DNA from: Prochlorococcus sp. MIT 0604
GTDB taxonomy: Bacteria; Cyanobacteriota; Cyanobacteriia; PCC-6307; Cyanobiaceae
Assembly: GCF_000757845.1 (NCBI RefSeq)
Contig: NZ_CP007753.1
Span: forward strand, 682,001 to 746,000
Length of the DNA: 64,000 nucleotides
Direction of reading: 5' to 3'
Part shown: piece after piece, positions 42,200 through 51,716 of the stretch
How the letters are laid out: every line of letters begins with the position of its first letter
Numbering within the stretch: position 1 is the stretch's first letter
Made by a program: the position numbers and the translations under genes
The notes under the pieces: model-generated
Databases searched by the model: none
What the model was told of the DNA's origin: nothing
The model's input: only the letters and a program-made list of their open reading frames with translations

Positions 42200-44656
42200 G
42201 TGACTACTAGCGGAAATAATAATAAATTAATTAAAGATTGGATAAGACCTCTACAAAAGTCTCTAACTATTGAAACTGAAAACAAATTTATTAATACTTT
42301 TGGAAGAGAAAAATTTTTCAATGATTATTTGCATGAATCATTGAAAAAATTAGATTATCTAAATCTCTCAGACGAATATTTGAGGATATTTTATGAATTT
42401 TCTTCAAAATATAATGAATATAATAAATTAGATGAAAATCAAAGAAAAAGATTAATTATTGATACAAGAAAAAATCTTTATAAACTTGGTAAAACTCTAG
42501 AAATAGAAAGTTCTAATAATATTTCTTATAAAATTTTTCTGAATAATGCTGATTCAAGTTTGTCTTTTGATTCAGATATTTCATTAATAAAAAATGTTGG
42601 GAAAGTTTATAAAAATAAGCTTAATGAATTAGGGATATTTCATATAAAGGATCTAATTAATTATTTCCCGAGAACATATTTAGACTATACGAATAGAGTT
42701 AAGATAATTAATTTAAAACCAGATAATTTATATACGTGCATCGCAAATATTAAAAGATTTTATATTTATAAAAGTAAAAAGAATAGTAATTTATCAATAA
42801 TGAATTTTGTAGTTTCTGATGAAACGTCTTCAATAAAGGTTACAAAATTTTTTTTAGGAAGAAGATTTAGATCTTACTCCTTCTTCTCATCTCAGAAATC
42901 TTTGTATGCTCCTGGTACTAAATTAGCAATTTCCGGTAAGGTTAAATTAACAGAGTATGGCAAAACTTTTGTAGATCCGCAGATTGAAATTCTTAAGGAT
43001 AATAATGATAATTTTAATTTCTCAGGCAAAATATTACCCTTGTATTCATTAGGTGAAGCATTATCAAATATGAGTTTTATAAAACTTATGAAAAAGGTAC
43101 TAATTTATGCAAAGCAATGTCCAGAAATTTTAAATAAAAAGCAACTTGATTCATTATCTTTATTATCTAAAGGAGAGTCGTTGATTAATATTCATTTTCC
43201 ACCAACTCAACAGGCACTTATTGATTCAAAAAAACGTTTGGTTTTTGATGAGTTGTTCCTACTGCAAATAAAGTTTCTACTTAGAAAAAGAAAGACGAAC
43301 AAAAATGTAACTTCCCAACAATTACCTCAAAAGAAATCTTTACTAAAAGAATTTTTAAATACTTTTCCTTTTGAATTAACAAAATCTCAAGTAAATGTTT
43401 TAAGTGAAATCAAGAAAGATTTATCTAATCCCGTACCAATGTCTAGATTGCTTCAGGGAGATGTGGGAAGCGGTAAAACCATAATTGCAATAGCGTCTCT
43501 TTTACTTGTCATTGAAAAAAACCTTCAAGGTGCATTTATGGTCCCAACAGAGGTATTGGCAGAACAGCATTATAAAAATTTATTAAAATATTTGAATCCC
43601 CTTTTAGTTTCTGTTGAACTACTTACTGGGAATACTCCTCAAAAAAAGAGAAAAGAAATTTTTTCTAATTTGAAAAATGGATTAGTTGATATCCTCGTAG
43701 GCACTCATGCATTATTTGAGGATAAAGTTATCTTTAATGCATTAGGTATGGTCGTAATTGATGAACAACATAGATTTGGAGTTACTCAAAGAAATAGATT
43801 ACTAAATAAAGGAGAAAATACTAACTTGTTATCAATGACAGCAACCCCAATTCCAAGAACCCTTGCACTCTCTATCTATGGAGATTTAGATGTGAGTCAA
43901 ATTACAGAGCTCCCTCCTGGGAGAGTTCCAATAACAACTAAAATAATTTCAGAAGATGATTTAACTAACTTGTTTAAGATTGTTGAAGATGAGATCAATA
44001 AGGGAAAGCAAGCTTATGTGATTTTGCCACTTATAGAAGATTCAGAAAAAATGAATTTAAGCTCCGCAAAGAAAATATTCAAACATTTATCAGAAGAGAT
44101 CTTTTTTAACAAAAAAGTGGGATTATTGCATGGCAAATTAAGTTCACAAGAAAAGAATGAAGTAATTAATTCTTTTTTAAAGAATGAAATTAATATATTG
44201 GTTTCAACCACAGTAATTGAGGTTGGCATTGATGTGCCTAACGCCACAATTATGATTATTTATAATTCGGACAGATTTGGATTGTCCCAGCTACATCAAT
44301 TAAGGGGGAGAGTTGGTAGAGGATCAACAAAATCTTTTTGTTATCTGGTAACCCCCGATAAAAATGGATTAGAAAATAAACGACTTTGTGTTTTGCAAAA
44401 ATCTAATGATGGCTTTTATATTGCTGAAAAAGACTTGGAGCTTAGAGGACCAGGTCAGATTTTAGGATATAGACAATCCGGATTGCCTGATTTTGTACTG
44501 GACAATTTACCTAACAATAAATTTCTTATTGATAAGGCTCGTGAAGAGGCTATTAAGATTGTTAGTGATGATCCTGACTTAAAAGAAAATATTGTTTTAA
44601 GGAATATACTTATTGATAATTCTGATAATAAATTCATTCATGATTTCTTAAATTGA
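42200..44656 (+). CDS. recG: ATP-dependent DNA helicase RecG
   Basis: 818 residues from GTG. A cyanobacterial-type N-terminal extension of about 125 residues precedes the wedge/OB domain (about 145-270). SF2 motifs follow: GDVGSGKT, DEQHRFG, TATPIPRT, and the C-terminal TRG region with GRVGRGSTKSFC and RGPGQILGYRQSG. It remodels stalled replication forks. Length fits the longer cyanobacterial RecG. Confidence 0.95.
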   Translation: MTTSGNNNKLIKDWIRPLQKSLTIETENKFINTFGREKFFNDYLHESLKKLDYLNLSDEYLRIFYEFSSKYNEYNKLDENQRKRLIIDTRKNLYKLGKTLEIESSNNISYKIFLNNADSSLSFDSDISLIKNVGKVYKNKLNELGIFHIKDLINYFPRTYLDYTNRVKIINLKPDNLYTCIANIKRFYIYKSKKNSNLSIMNFVVSDETSSIKVTKFFLGRRFRSYSFFSSQKSLYAPGTKLAISGKVKLTEYGKTFVDPQIEILKDNNDNFNFSGKILPLYSLGEALSNMSFIKLMKKVLIYAKQCPEILNKKQLDSLSLLSKGESLINIHFPPTQQALIDSKKRLVFDELFLLQIKFLLRKRKTNKNVTSQQLPQKKSLLKEFLNTFPFELTKSQVNVLSEIKKDLSNPVPMSRLLQGDVGSGKTIIAIASLLLVIEKNLQGAFMVPTEVLAEQHYKNLLKYLNPLLVSVELLTGNTPQKKRKEIFSNLKNGLVDILVGTHALFEDKVIFNALGMVVIDEQHRFGVTQRNRLLNKGENTNLLSMTATPIPRTLALSIYGDLDVSQITELPPGRVPITTKIISEDDLTNLFKIVEDEINKGKQAYVILPLIEDSEKMNLSSAKKIFKHLSEEIFFNKKVGLLHGKLSSQEKNEVINSFLKNEINILVSTTVIEVGIDVPNATIMIIYNSDRFGLSQLHQLRGRVGRGSTKSFCYLVTPDKNGLENKRLCVLQKSNDGFYIAEKDLELRGPGQILGYRQSGLPDFVLDNLPNNKFLIDKAREEAIKIVSDDPDLKENIVLRNILIDNSDNKFIHDFLN

Positions 44657-44713
44657 AAACTATCATTGTAATTTTTGATAGATATGCCACTATAAATCAA
44701 TTGCAAATTTCAA

Positions 44714-45397
44714 TTGAAAATTTGGAATAAAATACCAATTAAAGATAATGGAGATAAATTAATAGCTATACCTAGCTGCCTAAAGTTTTTAGATCCCCAT
44801 CCCTACTTTCATTTGGGAGCACCTTACAAAGATAAAACTTCTATTTGGAAATTAAGAGAGGAGGTTGTAAATAGATTAGTAAAAGTAAATGATTATTTGA
44901 TATCAAAGAGTAGTTTTAACCTTTTAATTTATGACAGTTGGCGACCTATAGAAGTCCAGGAATTCATGTTTAAAAGAGCATTTTTATTAGAGTGCGATAA
45001 ATCCGATATTGATATTTCTTTTGAAAATATAAAATCTTATCCATCCATTTTAAAAAAAGTTGAAAAATTTTGGGCATATCCTTCTCATGACACTAGGTGT
45101 CCTCCCCCTCATTCAACTGGGGGTGCTTTGGATGTTTGTTTATCAGATAAAGACGGAAATCTTGTTGAAATGGGAAGCATGGTTGATCAAATGGATGAGA
45201 CATCAAATCCTTATTTTTATGCAAACAGAAAGAATGAAGGAGCAATTATTTGGAATAGTAGAAGAAATTTTTTAAGGGAAATTATGACTAAATTCGGATT
45301 TGCTCAACATCCTAATGAATGGTGGCATTTTAGTTATGGTGATCAATTATGGGCTTGGAAAAATAAAAAAGCAAATGCCCTTTATGGGAAAATTTAA
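44714..45397 (+). CDS. D-alanyl-D-alanine dipeptidase (VanX-like)
   Basis: 227 residues from TTG. The zinc site is visible: the SxHxxGxAxD motif as PHSTGGALDV, the later EWWHF, and the DSWRP segment. It hydrolyses D-Ala-D-Ala for recycling or turnover of peptidoglycan precursors. Convergent with sir, with only 3 bases between. The overlapping frame at 45060-45275 is a shadow. It is probably housekeeping, not antibiotic resistance. Confidence 0.88.
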   Translation: MKIWNKIPIKDNGDKLIAIPSCLKFLDPHPYFHLGAPYKDKTSIWKLREEVVNRLVKVNDYLISKSSFNLLIYDSWRPIEVQEFMFKRAFLLECDKSDIDISFENIKSYPSILKKVEKFWAYPSHDTRCPPPHSTGGALDVCLSDKDGNLVEMGSMVDQMDETSNPYFYANRKNEGAIIWNSRRNFLREIMTKFGFAQHPNEWWHFSYGDQLWAWKNKKANALYGKI

Positions 45398-45400
45398 ATT

Positions 45401-47188
45401 CTATTGATTTTCATTTAGTAAATTTAATATATAATTTTCATCTTGATTATTTATAAAATCTCCGAAATCCAAATCCAAATTACTCTTCCAACTATCAAAT
45501 AATGGTTGAAGAGTAATTTCTAAATCGTTAAGTTCCATTCTTTGTAAAAATGGTTTAGCAAGCCTTTGTAGATTTTTACTTCCCCCCAACCATAATTGGT
45601 ATTTGTTTTGCCCACTTCCAACAAGTGCTAATTCGGCCATATAAGGCCTGGTACATCCATTCGGACATCCTGTCATTCTGAATAATATTGTTTTTTGTAT
45701 TTTTAGATCTAATAGTAAATTTTCAATCCTTTTTAACACATCAGGTAATATTCTTTCAGCTTCAGTCATTGCAAGCCCACAAAGTGGTAAAGCAGGACAA
45801 GCTAAAGCATGTCTTTGTATTTCATTAATATTTTCTAAATTTTCGTATCCAATTTTTGATAGAGATTTTTGAATTTCACCTTTGTTTTTATTAGCGATAT
45901 TACAAAGTAAAATATCTTGATTAGGTGTGAGTCTTAAATCTAAATTATATTTTTTAACAATACTTGTGATGGTATTCTTCTTCTCTCCAGATAATCTTCC
46001 TGATAACAATGGTAAACCTACGAAATGGGAGGTTTTATTTTGTTTATGCCAACCTAGGTAATCAATAAGAACCTTATCAGGTTCTTTTCTAATTTTTTTA
46101 ATTTCTTTTTTGAAATACTTATCAGAAAGTATCTTTTTGAACCATTTAATACCTTTTCTATGAAGAAGATATTTCATTCTCGAATTTTTTCTTGATTTTC
46201 TATCACCATAATCTCTTTGAATAGCCACAATGCTTTGTATTAATTCATAAACATCAGGTTCTTCAACATATCCAAGTGGATCTGCAATTCTGGCAAAGGT
46301 CTCCTCATTATTATGTGTGCGACCCATACCACCTCCAACATAGAAGTTGCACCCTTCTAAGTTTCCATCTTTAGAAGTAAAGGCAACTATTCCTATGTCA
46401 TTGGTAAGAAGATCAACAGAATTGTCCCCAGGAACTGTCACGGCACATTTGAATTTTCTCGGTAAATAAGTTGAACCATAAAGAGGCTCATCTTTTATCC
46501 CACTAAAAACATTATCTTTGAATTGAAGCTTCCTAATTGCTTCAATATCTTTGTCAGGCTTTATAGTGTACTCTAAATCTCCATCAGCCCAAAGCTCTAA
46601 AAAAGTGCCTTGGCCAGCCATTGGGGTGAGAAGATCTGCAACTTTTTTTGCCAATGCTCTTGCAATATTATAGTCTGGCGAATCAAATGGAGCCGCAGGA
46701 GCCATAACGTTTCTATTAATATCTCCACATGCAGCTAATGTGGAGCCCATTGAATTTACTATTGTTTGAATTACTTCCTTTAGGTTCTCCTTTCTGATTC
46801 CATGCATTTGAAAGGCTTGTCTTGTAGTGGCCCTAAGTGTTCCATTACCTAATTTGTCAGATAATTCATCTAATGCTAAAAATAATTTTCCAGAAACTTC
46901 ACCGCCCGGATTTCTTAACCTAAGCATCATTTGCCAATCTTTACTTTTGCCAGGTCTTCTATTTTCCCTGTTATCTTGTTGATAACTACCATGAAACTTT
47001 AATAACTGAACTGCATCATTAGTAAAATGATCACTTTCATTGACTAATTCCGTAGCAAGTGGTTCCTTAAGAAATTGGCTACTTTTTTTAAAATTTTCAA
47101 ATTTGGAGACTTCTAGTCCATTTGCTAAACAAACAGTCTCTTCCTTTGCAGAATCTCTTTTCTTTTTTACTTTCTCAACCTTGATCAA
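45401..47188 (-). CDS. sir: Ferredoxin-sulfite reductase
   Basis: 595 residues. It has two pseudo-repeats with a C-terminal [4Fe-4S]-sirohaem site: CPALPLC (CX5C) and CPNGC (CX3C). GTFLELWADGDLEYTIKP, GDINRNVMAP and GGGMGRTHNN are family segments. It reduces sulfite to sulfide with ferredoxin for cysteine synthesis. It diverges from glyS. ATG start in front of a basic N-terminus. Confidence 0.95.
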   Translation of the reverse strand: MIKVEKVKKKRDSAKEETVCLANGLEVSKFENFKKSSQFLKEPLATELVNESDHFTNDAVQLLKFHGSYQQDNRENRRPGKSKDWQMMLRLRNPGGEVSGKLFLALDELSDKLGNGTLRATTRQAFQMHGIRKENLKEVIQTIVNSMGSTLAACGDINRNVMAPAAPFDSPDYNIARALAKKVADLLTPMAGQGTFLELWADGDLEYTIKPDKDIEAIRKLQFKDNVFSGIKDEPLYGSTYLPRKFKCAVTVPGDNSVDLLTNDIGIVAFTSKDGNLEGCNFYVGGGMGRTHNNEETFARIADPLGYVEEPDVYELIQSIVAIQRDYGDRKSRKNSRMKYLLHRKGIKWFKKILSDKYFKKEIKKIRKEPDKVLIDYLGWHKQNKTSHFVGLPLLSGRLSGEKKNTITSIVKKYNLDLRLTPNQDILLCNIANKNKGEIQKSLSKIGYENLENINEIQRHALACPALPLCGLAMTEAERILPDVLKRIENLLLDLKIQKTILFRMTGCPNGCTRPYMAELALVGSGQNKYQLWLGGSKNLQRLAKPFLQRMELNDLEITLQPLFDSWKSNLDLDFGDFINNQDENYILNLLNENQ

Positions 47189-47275
47189 AGGACCAAAACA
47201 TATCTCTTTTTATACATTAGCGAAAAGCTTATTTAACTGGTAGTAAATTATAGTAAGTGAAGTCATATTTTTTTC

Positions 47276-49438
47276 TTGTCTAAATATTTACTTGAGATAG
47301 GAACAGAAGAGTTGCCCGCAAAATTTGCTCATTCTGTTCTAGAGCAATTTAAATCTCTAATAGAATTTGAATTGGATAAAAAGTTAATTAAATTCGAACA
47401 TATAGTTGCTACCTCCACACCAAGGAGGATAGTTCTACTTCTCGAAGGTTTAGTTGATTATGCAGAAGATAAAATAATAGAAAGAAAAGGGCCTAAAGCA
47501 AATTCAGCTTATTTAAATGGATGTCCTACTAATGCTGCTTTGGGATTTGCTAATAGCTTAGACATAGATGTAGGTGAGCTAGAAATAAAAAACACAGAAA
47601 AGGGTGATTTTGTATTTGGAAAGAAAATTGAGAAAGGATTATCAACAAAAATTTCTTTGTCTTTGATTATCCCACAATTAGTAAAGAGTCTTCAAGGCCC
47701 TCGATTTATGAAATGGGGTACTGGAAACATAAAATTTTCAAGACCTATTAGGTGGATTTCCTCTATTTATAATGATGAAATTCTTGATTTTGAATTTGAT
47801 GAATGTGATCCAAAAATCAAAATAAGTAATAAAACAAAAAGTCATAGGCTAATAAATAAAGTTTTAGAAGTTCAGAATCCTGATGGTTTTTTTGAACTAT
47901 TGAAACGAAATAGAGTAATAGCTATTCGAAAAGAAAGAAAAGAAAAAATTGAAAGTTTAATAAATCAGGCATCTAAATCTTTAAATCTGAAGCCTGACCT
48001 TTCAGAAGGATTACTAAATGAACTAACTGATTTAGTTGAATGGCCAGAGTTAATTATTGGCAAATTTAGTAATGAATTTCTTGATCTTCCAGTTGAAGTT
48101 CTCTCAACAGTCATGAAAATTCATCAGAGATACGTACCTCTTTTATTGAAAAACGATAGTTTTTCTAAACTAGATTTAAGCTCTGAAAAAAATATTAGTA
48201 CAACTTTCTGCATTATTTCGAATGGTCTTGAAGAATCAAATAATAATATTGCCAAAGGTAATGAGAAAGTATTAAGGGCAAGGTTTTCAGATGCAAAGTT
48301 TTTCGTAGAAAGTGACAAAAAAGTTGCTTCAATCGAAAGAAATGAAAAGCTTAAATCTGTTTCATATTTGAAAGGACTTGGAAATATATTTCAGAGGGTA
48401 GAAAGGATAGAGGAAGTTACAAAAAAAATTCTTAAATTTTTAAATGATAAGTCTTTAGAAGTAAAAAAAATAATAGAAGCTGCTAAATACTGTAAAAATG
48501 ACTTATGTAGCGAAATTGTTTTCGAATTACCTGAACTGCAAGGAATAATGGGTGGTAAATATCTTAAACATGAGGGATTTAGTGAGGATGTTTGCTTGGC
48601 GGTAGCTGAACATTATTTACCTTCTTTTTATAAAGATGCTTTGCCCTCCACAAAATATGGTGCAATAGTTTCTATAGCAGATAAGGTCGAAACTTTAATA
48701 AGTATATTTATTTCTGGTAAACGTCCCAGTGGATCATCTGATCCTTACGCTTTGAGAAGAAATTTGAATGGAGTGATTAAAATAATTTGGGATTATGAAC
48801 TTGATTTACCTTTAGATAAATTATTTAACGAACTTGTTGATTTTTGGAAAATCGCATTTCCGAATTTAAACTTCTCAAGAGAAAAAGTATTTAATGATTT
48901 AAATGAATTTTTAGTTCAAAGAATTGTTAGTCATCTAGAAGAAATATCACTAAGTAAAGAATTAATAAAGGCCGTTTGCTCTTCTGATCAATTATCTCAA
49001 GAAAGAGTATTGAACATTGTTGATCTTAAAAAAAGGATTACAGCAATTATGAATTTTAATCAAAAGGATAATTTTATTGAAATCCAGAAGGTGATTACTA
49101 GGGTAAGCAAATTAGCTATTAATAGTGATCTTTCAAGAGATGTTCTCTCAACAAGAGATTATGTAAACACAAAACTTTTTGAAAAAGATTGTGAATTGAA
49201 AGTTTTTGAATTTATTGGCGAATTAGAAAAACTTTTTTCGGAAAGTTATTGCAATTATTTGGAACTTTTAAATTTGTTTGAGATTAATGTAAAGACTATC
49301 GAGGATTTATTTGATAATGAAAAGGGAGTACTAATAATGTCAGAGGATTTAAAACTAAGAAATAATAGACTAAATATGTTGAGCTTAATTAGAAATTATT
49401 CTCTAAAAATAGCCGACTTTACACTTTTGAACTCTTAA
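47276..49438 (+). CDS. glyS: Glycyl-tRNA synthetase beta chain
   Basis: 720 residues from TTG. It opens YLLEIGTEELPAKFAHSVLE, the classic GlyS start, and contains GPRFMKWGTGNIKFSRPIRW and the C-terminal anticodon-binding domain. It works as an alpha2beta2 enzyme with GlyQ elsewhere. The 3' end overlaps the convergent chlP end by 20 bases. Confidence 0.96.
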   Translation: MSKYLLEIGTEELPAKFAHSVLEQFKSLIEFELDKKLIKFEHIVATSTPRRIVLLLEGLVDYAEDKIIERKGPKANSAYLNGCPTNAALGFANSLDIDVGELEIKNTEKGDFVFGKKIEKGLSTKISLSLIIPQLVKSLQGPRFMKWGTGNIKFSRPIRWISSIYNDEILDFEFDECDPKIKISNKTKSHRLINKVLEVQNPDGFFELLKRNRVIAIRKERKEKIESLINQASKSLNLKPDLSEGLLNELTDLVEWPELIIGKFSNEFLDLPVEVLSTVMKIHQRYVPLLLKNDSFSKLDLSSEKNISTTFCIISNGLEESNNNIAKGNEKVLRARFSDAKFFVESDKKVASIERNEKLKSVSYLKGLGNIFQRVERIEEVTKKILKFLNDKSLEVKKIIEAAKYCKNDLCSEIVFELPELQGIMGGKYLKHEGFSEDVCLAVAEHYLPSFYKDALPSTKYGAIVSIADKVETLISIFISGKRPSGSSDPYALRRNLNGVIKIIWDYELDLPLDKLFNELVDFWKIAFPNLNFSREKVFNDLNEFLVQRIVSHLEEISLSKELIKAVCSSDQLSQERVLNIVDLKKRITAIMNFNQKDNFIEIQKVITRVSKLAINSDLSRDVLSTRDYVNTKLFEKDCELKVFEFIGELEKLFSESYCNYLELLNLFEINVKTIEDLFDNEKGVLIMSEDLKLRNNRLNMLSLIRNYSLKIADFTLLNS

Positions 49439-50759
49439 CTTTAATGCCTCCCTTTATTGAATAATTTTCTAGCATTTTTTCTACTTCTTTATTTTCTCTA
49501 ACAGCACTATCAACGGGTTTATATTTTAAAGGTGCTAGGGCTTTCCCTCTTAAAATAGAACCAAGTGTAAGCATTGTAATTTTAAGTTGCTGTAATGGTT
49601 TCATGGAGACAACTCTTTTGTATAAGTAACTATCAAAAGTAAGTCTTTGTACATCCATGTCATCACACATCTCAACAAAGGCTTCTCTAGCAGAATCATT
49701 TCTGTAGAAAATATTTTGAAGGATTTCTAGCACCTTATAAGTTGTGCCATATTTTTTATCCCATTTTTTAAGATAATTTTTTAAATCTTTTTCTGATGGA
49801 ATTACTTGACCGTTTTTTGATGCTTCAACAATTTCTTCAGCACACATTCTTCCGCTTTTTGCAGCAAAATAAATACCCTCTCCAGAACTTTTTGTAACAT
49901 AACCAGCTGCATCACCAACCAATGCCATTCTCCCAACAACTCTTCTTGGCCTTGGATGCTCAGGAATAGGGTGGGCTTCTACCTTTATTACTTCACCATT
50001 AACAAGTCTTTTCTTTGCCCTATTTCTTACACCTTCTTGAAGTCCTTTAATTAATGACTGATTCTTTTGCATGGTTCCAGTGCCCACAGCAACATGATCA
50101 TATTTAGGAAATACCCACCCATAAAAATCAGGAGAAACATCAGTGCCGACATACATTTCAGCGAGATCTTCGTAGTAACTCATTTCTTCTTTAGGCAATT
50201 TAATTCTTTCCTGAAATGCTATGGCAACTTTGTAATCTCCTGCATCCATTGCTTTTGCCACTCTGCTATTTGCCCCATCAGCTCCGATCAAAAGGTCAAC
50301 AGTAAGCTCCTTGAGTTCCCCTTTTTTATCTCCATTCGTAAAATCTGAGTAGGAAAGCTTATAGGGACCTTGATTATTATCACCTGTATCAATAGAAGTA
50401 ACTAATCCATTTATTAATGTGGCACCAAGATCTGATGCTCTGTTGCGCATAAAGGCATCCATAACTTCTCTTCTACACATCCCAATAAACTCATTATCAC
50501 TTTTCCCATAAACTCTATCTAAACTTATATCTACCTCTCTATTTGATGGAGATATCATTCTCATATGCCTTACTTTTCTATCAATAATTGACTCAGGCAA
50601 ATCAAATTCTTCGACCATGCAAAGTGGAATTGCTCCTCCACATGGTTTTGCATTATCTAATTTTCTCTCGAAGAGCCAAGTTTTTATTCCAGCTTTAGCA
50701 AGTATTTCTGCCGCACATGAACCACTTGGACCTCCACCAATAACAGCTACCCTCAACAT
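49419..50759 (-). CDS. chlP: Geranylgeranyl reductase (ChlP)
   Basis: 446 residues. An N-terminal FAD/NAD Rossmann motif (VIGGGPSGSCAAEIL), the GADGANSRVAKAM segment and a second GD motif (LVGDAAGYVTKSSGEGIYFA) are typical. It reduces geranylgeranyl to phytyl for chlorophyll and tocopherol. Divergent from the VanY-like gene. It overlaps the end of glyS. Confidence 0.95.
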   Translation of the reverse strand: MLRVAVIGGGPSGSCAAEILAKAGIKTWLFERKLDNAKPCGGAIPLCMVEEFDLPESIIDRKVRHMRMISPSNREVDISLDRVYGKSDNEFIGMCRREVMDAFMRNRASDLGATLINGLVTSIDTGDNNQGPYKLSYSDFTNGDKKGELKELTVDLLIGADGANSRVAKAMDAGDYKVAIAFQERIKLPKEEMSYYEDLAEMYVGTDVSPDFYGWVFPKYDHVAVGTGTMQKNQSLIKGLQEGVRNRAKKRLVNGEVIKVEAHPIPEHPRPRRVVGRMALVGDAAGYVTKSSGEGIYFAAKSGRMCAEEIVEASKNGQVIPSEKDLKNYLKKWDKKYGTTYKVLEILQNIFYRNDSAREAFVEMCDDMDVQRLTFDSYLYKRVVSMKPLQQLKITMLTLGSILRGKALAPLKYKPVDSAVRENKEVEKMLENYSIKGGIKVKSSKV

Positions 50760-50872
50760 TTGAAAAAAAATAATACTGTATATAAAAACTACATCTTTTT
50801 TGCTTATAAAAGTGCATTTCTTAAAATAATAGTTAATATCGAAATATCTTTTCCAAATTCACTTCTAAAATA

Positions 50873-51586
50873 TTGGAACCAAACAAAGATATTGATCAAT
50901 TTGAAATACCACTTGCCAAAAGAACTTACCTAAATAACCCAAATTCAACATTATTAAAAAATTTATTAATATTTTCTCCATTTGTTTTCTTTCTCTTTTC
51001 TATTTTTTCATTGCGATTTATTAGAAATATAGAAATAGGATCTCTTGGTAATCTCAATTTTCATGCTCAGACAAGTCATGACCATAGAATTTTGGGGCAT
51101 TTACCCTATGCCGAAATTTCTAAGGAGAAGCTAGTTCTAATTGAGCCTAATATTGAAGTTCACATTGATATGCGTGATTCTTTATTAAAGATGAGGGAGG
51201 AAGCACAAAAAGAAGGAATATACTTAGTTTTCTTGAGTGGTTATAGATCAATAAATTTGCAAAACGAAATCTTCTATTCTTTAAAATCTTTTAGAAATCA
51301 AGAAGCTGCAGAAAGAGCTAGAGTCTCAGCACCACCAGGATATTCTGAACATAGTACAGGATTTGCTATTGATTTTGGTGATGCTACTCAAAGAGAAACT
51401 GATTTTGAGACCGAATTTGAGAATACTGACGCCTTTAGATGGCTAATAAAAAATGCTGCTAAATTTCACTTTAAATTATCGTTTGCCAAAGATAATAAAT
51501 ATATTGATTATGAACCTTGGCATTGGAGATATGAGGGATCAATTGAAGCTTTAAAAGTTTTTGAAAGTTCAAATAGAAAATCATAA
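50873..51586 (+). CDS. VanY-type D-Ala-D-Ala carboxypeptidase
   Basis: 237 residues from TTG. One N-terminal membrane helix (about 32-48) anchors a periplasmic domain with SGYRS, SEHSTGFAIDFGD (zinc HxxxxxxD) and EPWHWRYEG (final His). It trims D-Ala from peptidoglycan. With the VanX-like gene at 44714 the window holds both D-Ala-D-Ala-hydrolysing types, but in separate units. Confidence 0.88.
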   Translation: MEPNKDIDQFEIPLAKRTYLNNPNSTLLKNLLIFSPFVFFLFSIFSLRFIRNIEIGSLGNLNFHAQTSHDHRILGHLPYAEISKEKLVLIEPNIEVHIDMRDSLLKMREEAQKEGIYLVFLSGYRSINLQNEIFYSLKSFRNQEAAERARVSAPPGYSEHSTGFAIDFGDATQRETDFETEFENTDAFRWLIKNAAKFHFKLSFAKDNKYIDYEPWHWRYEGSIEALKVFESSNRKS

Positions 51587-51716
51587 TTTTTTTTTATTAA
51601 TTAAATTATTTATTATGATTATGTTTTTCAAAGTCTTAAAGAGAAAATTCTCATAATAAGCATTCTTTGAGTTAGCCTTAATAAAGTCAATCTACTTATT
51701 TATATAAACTTTATAA

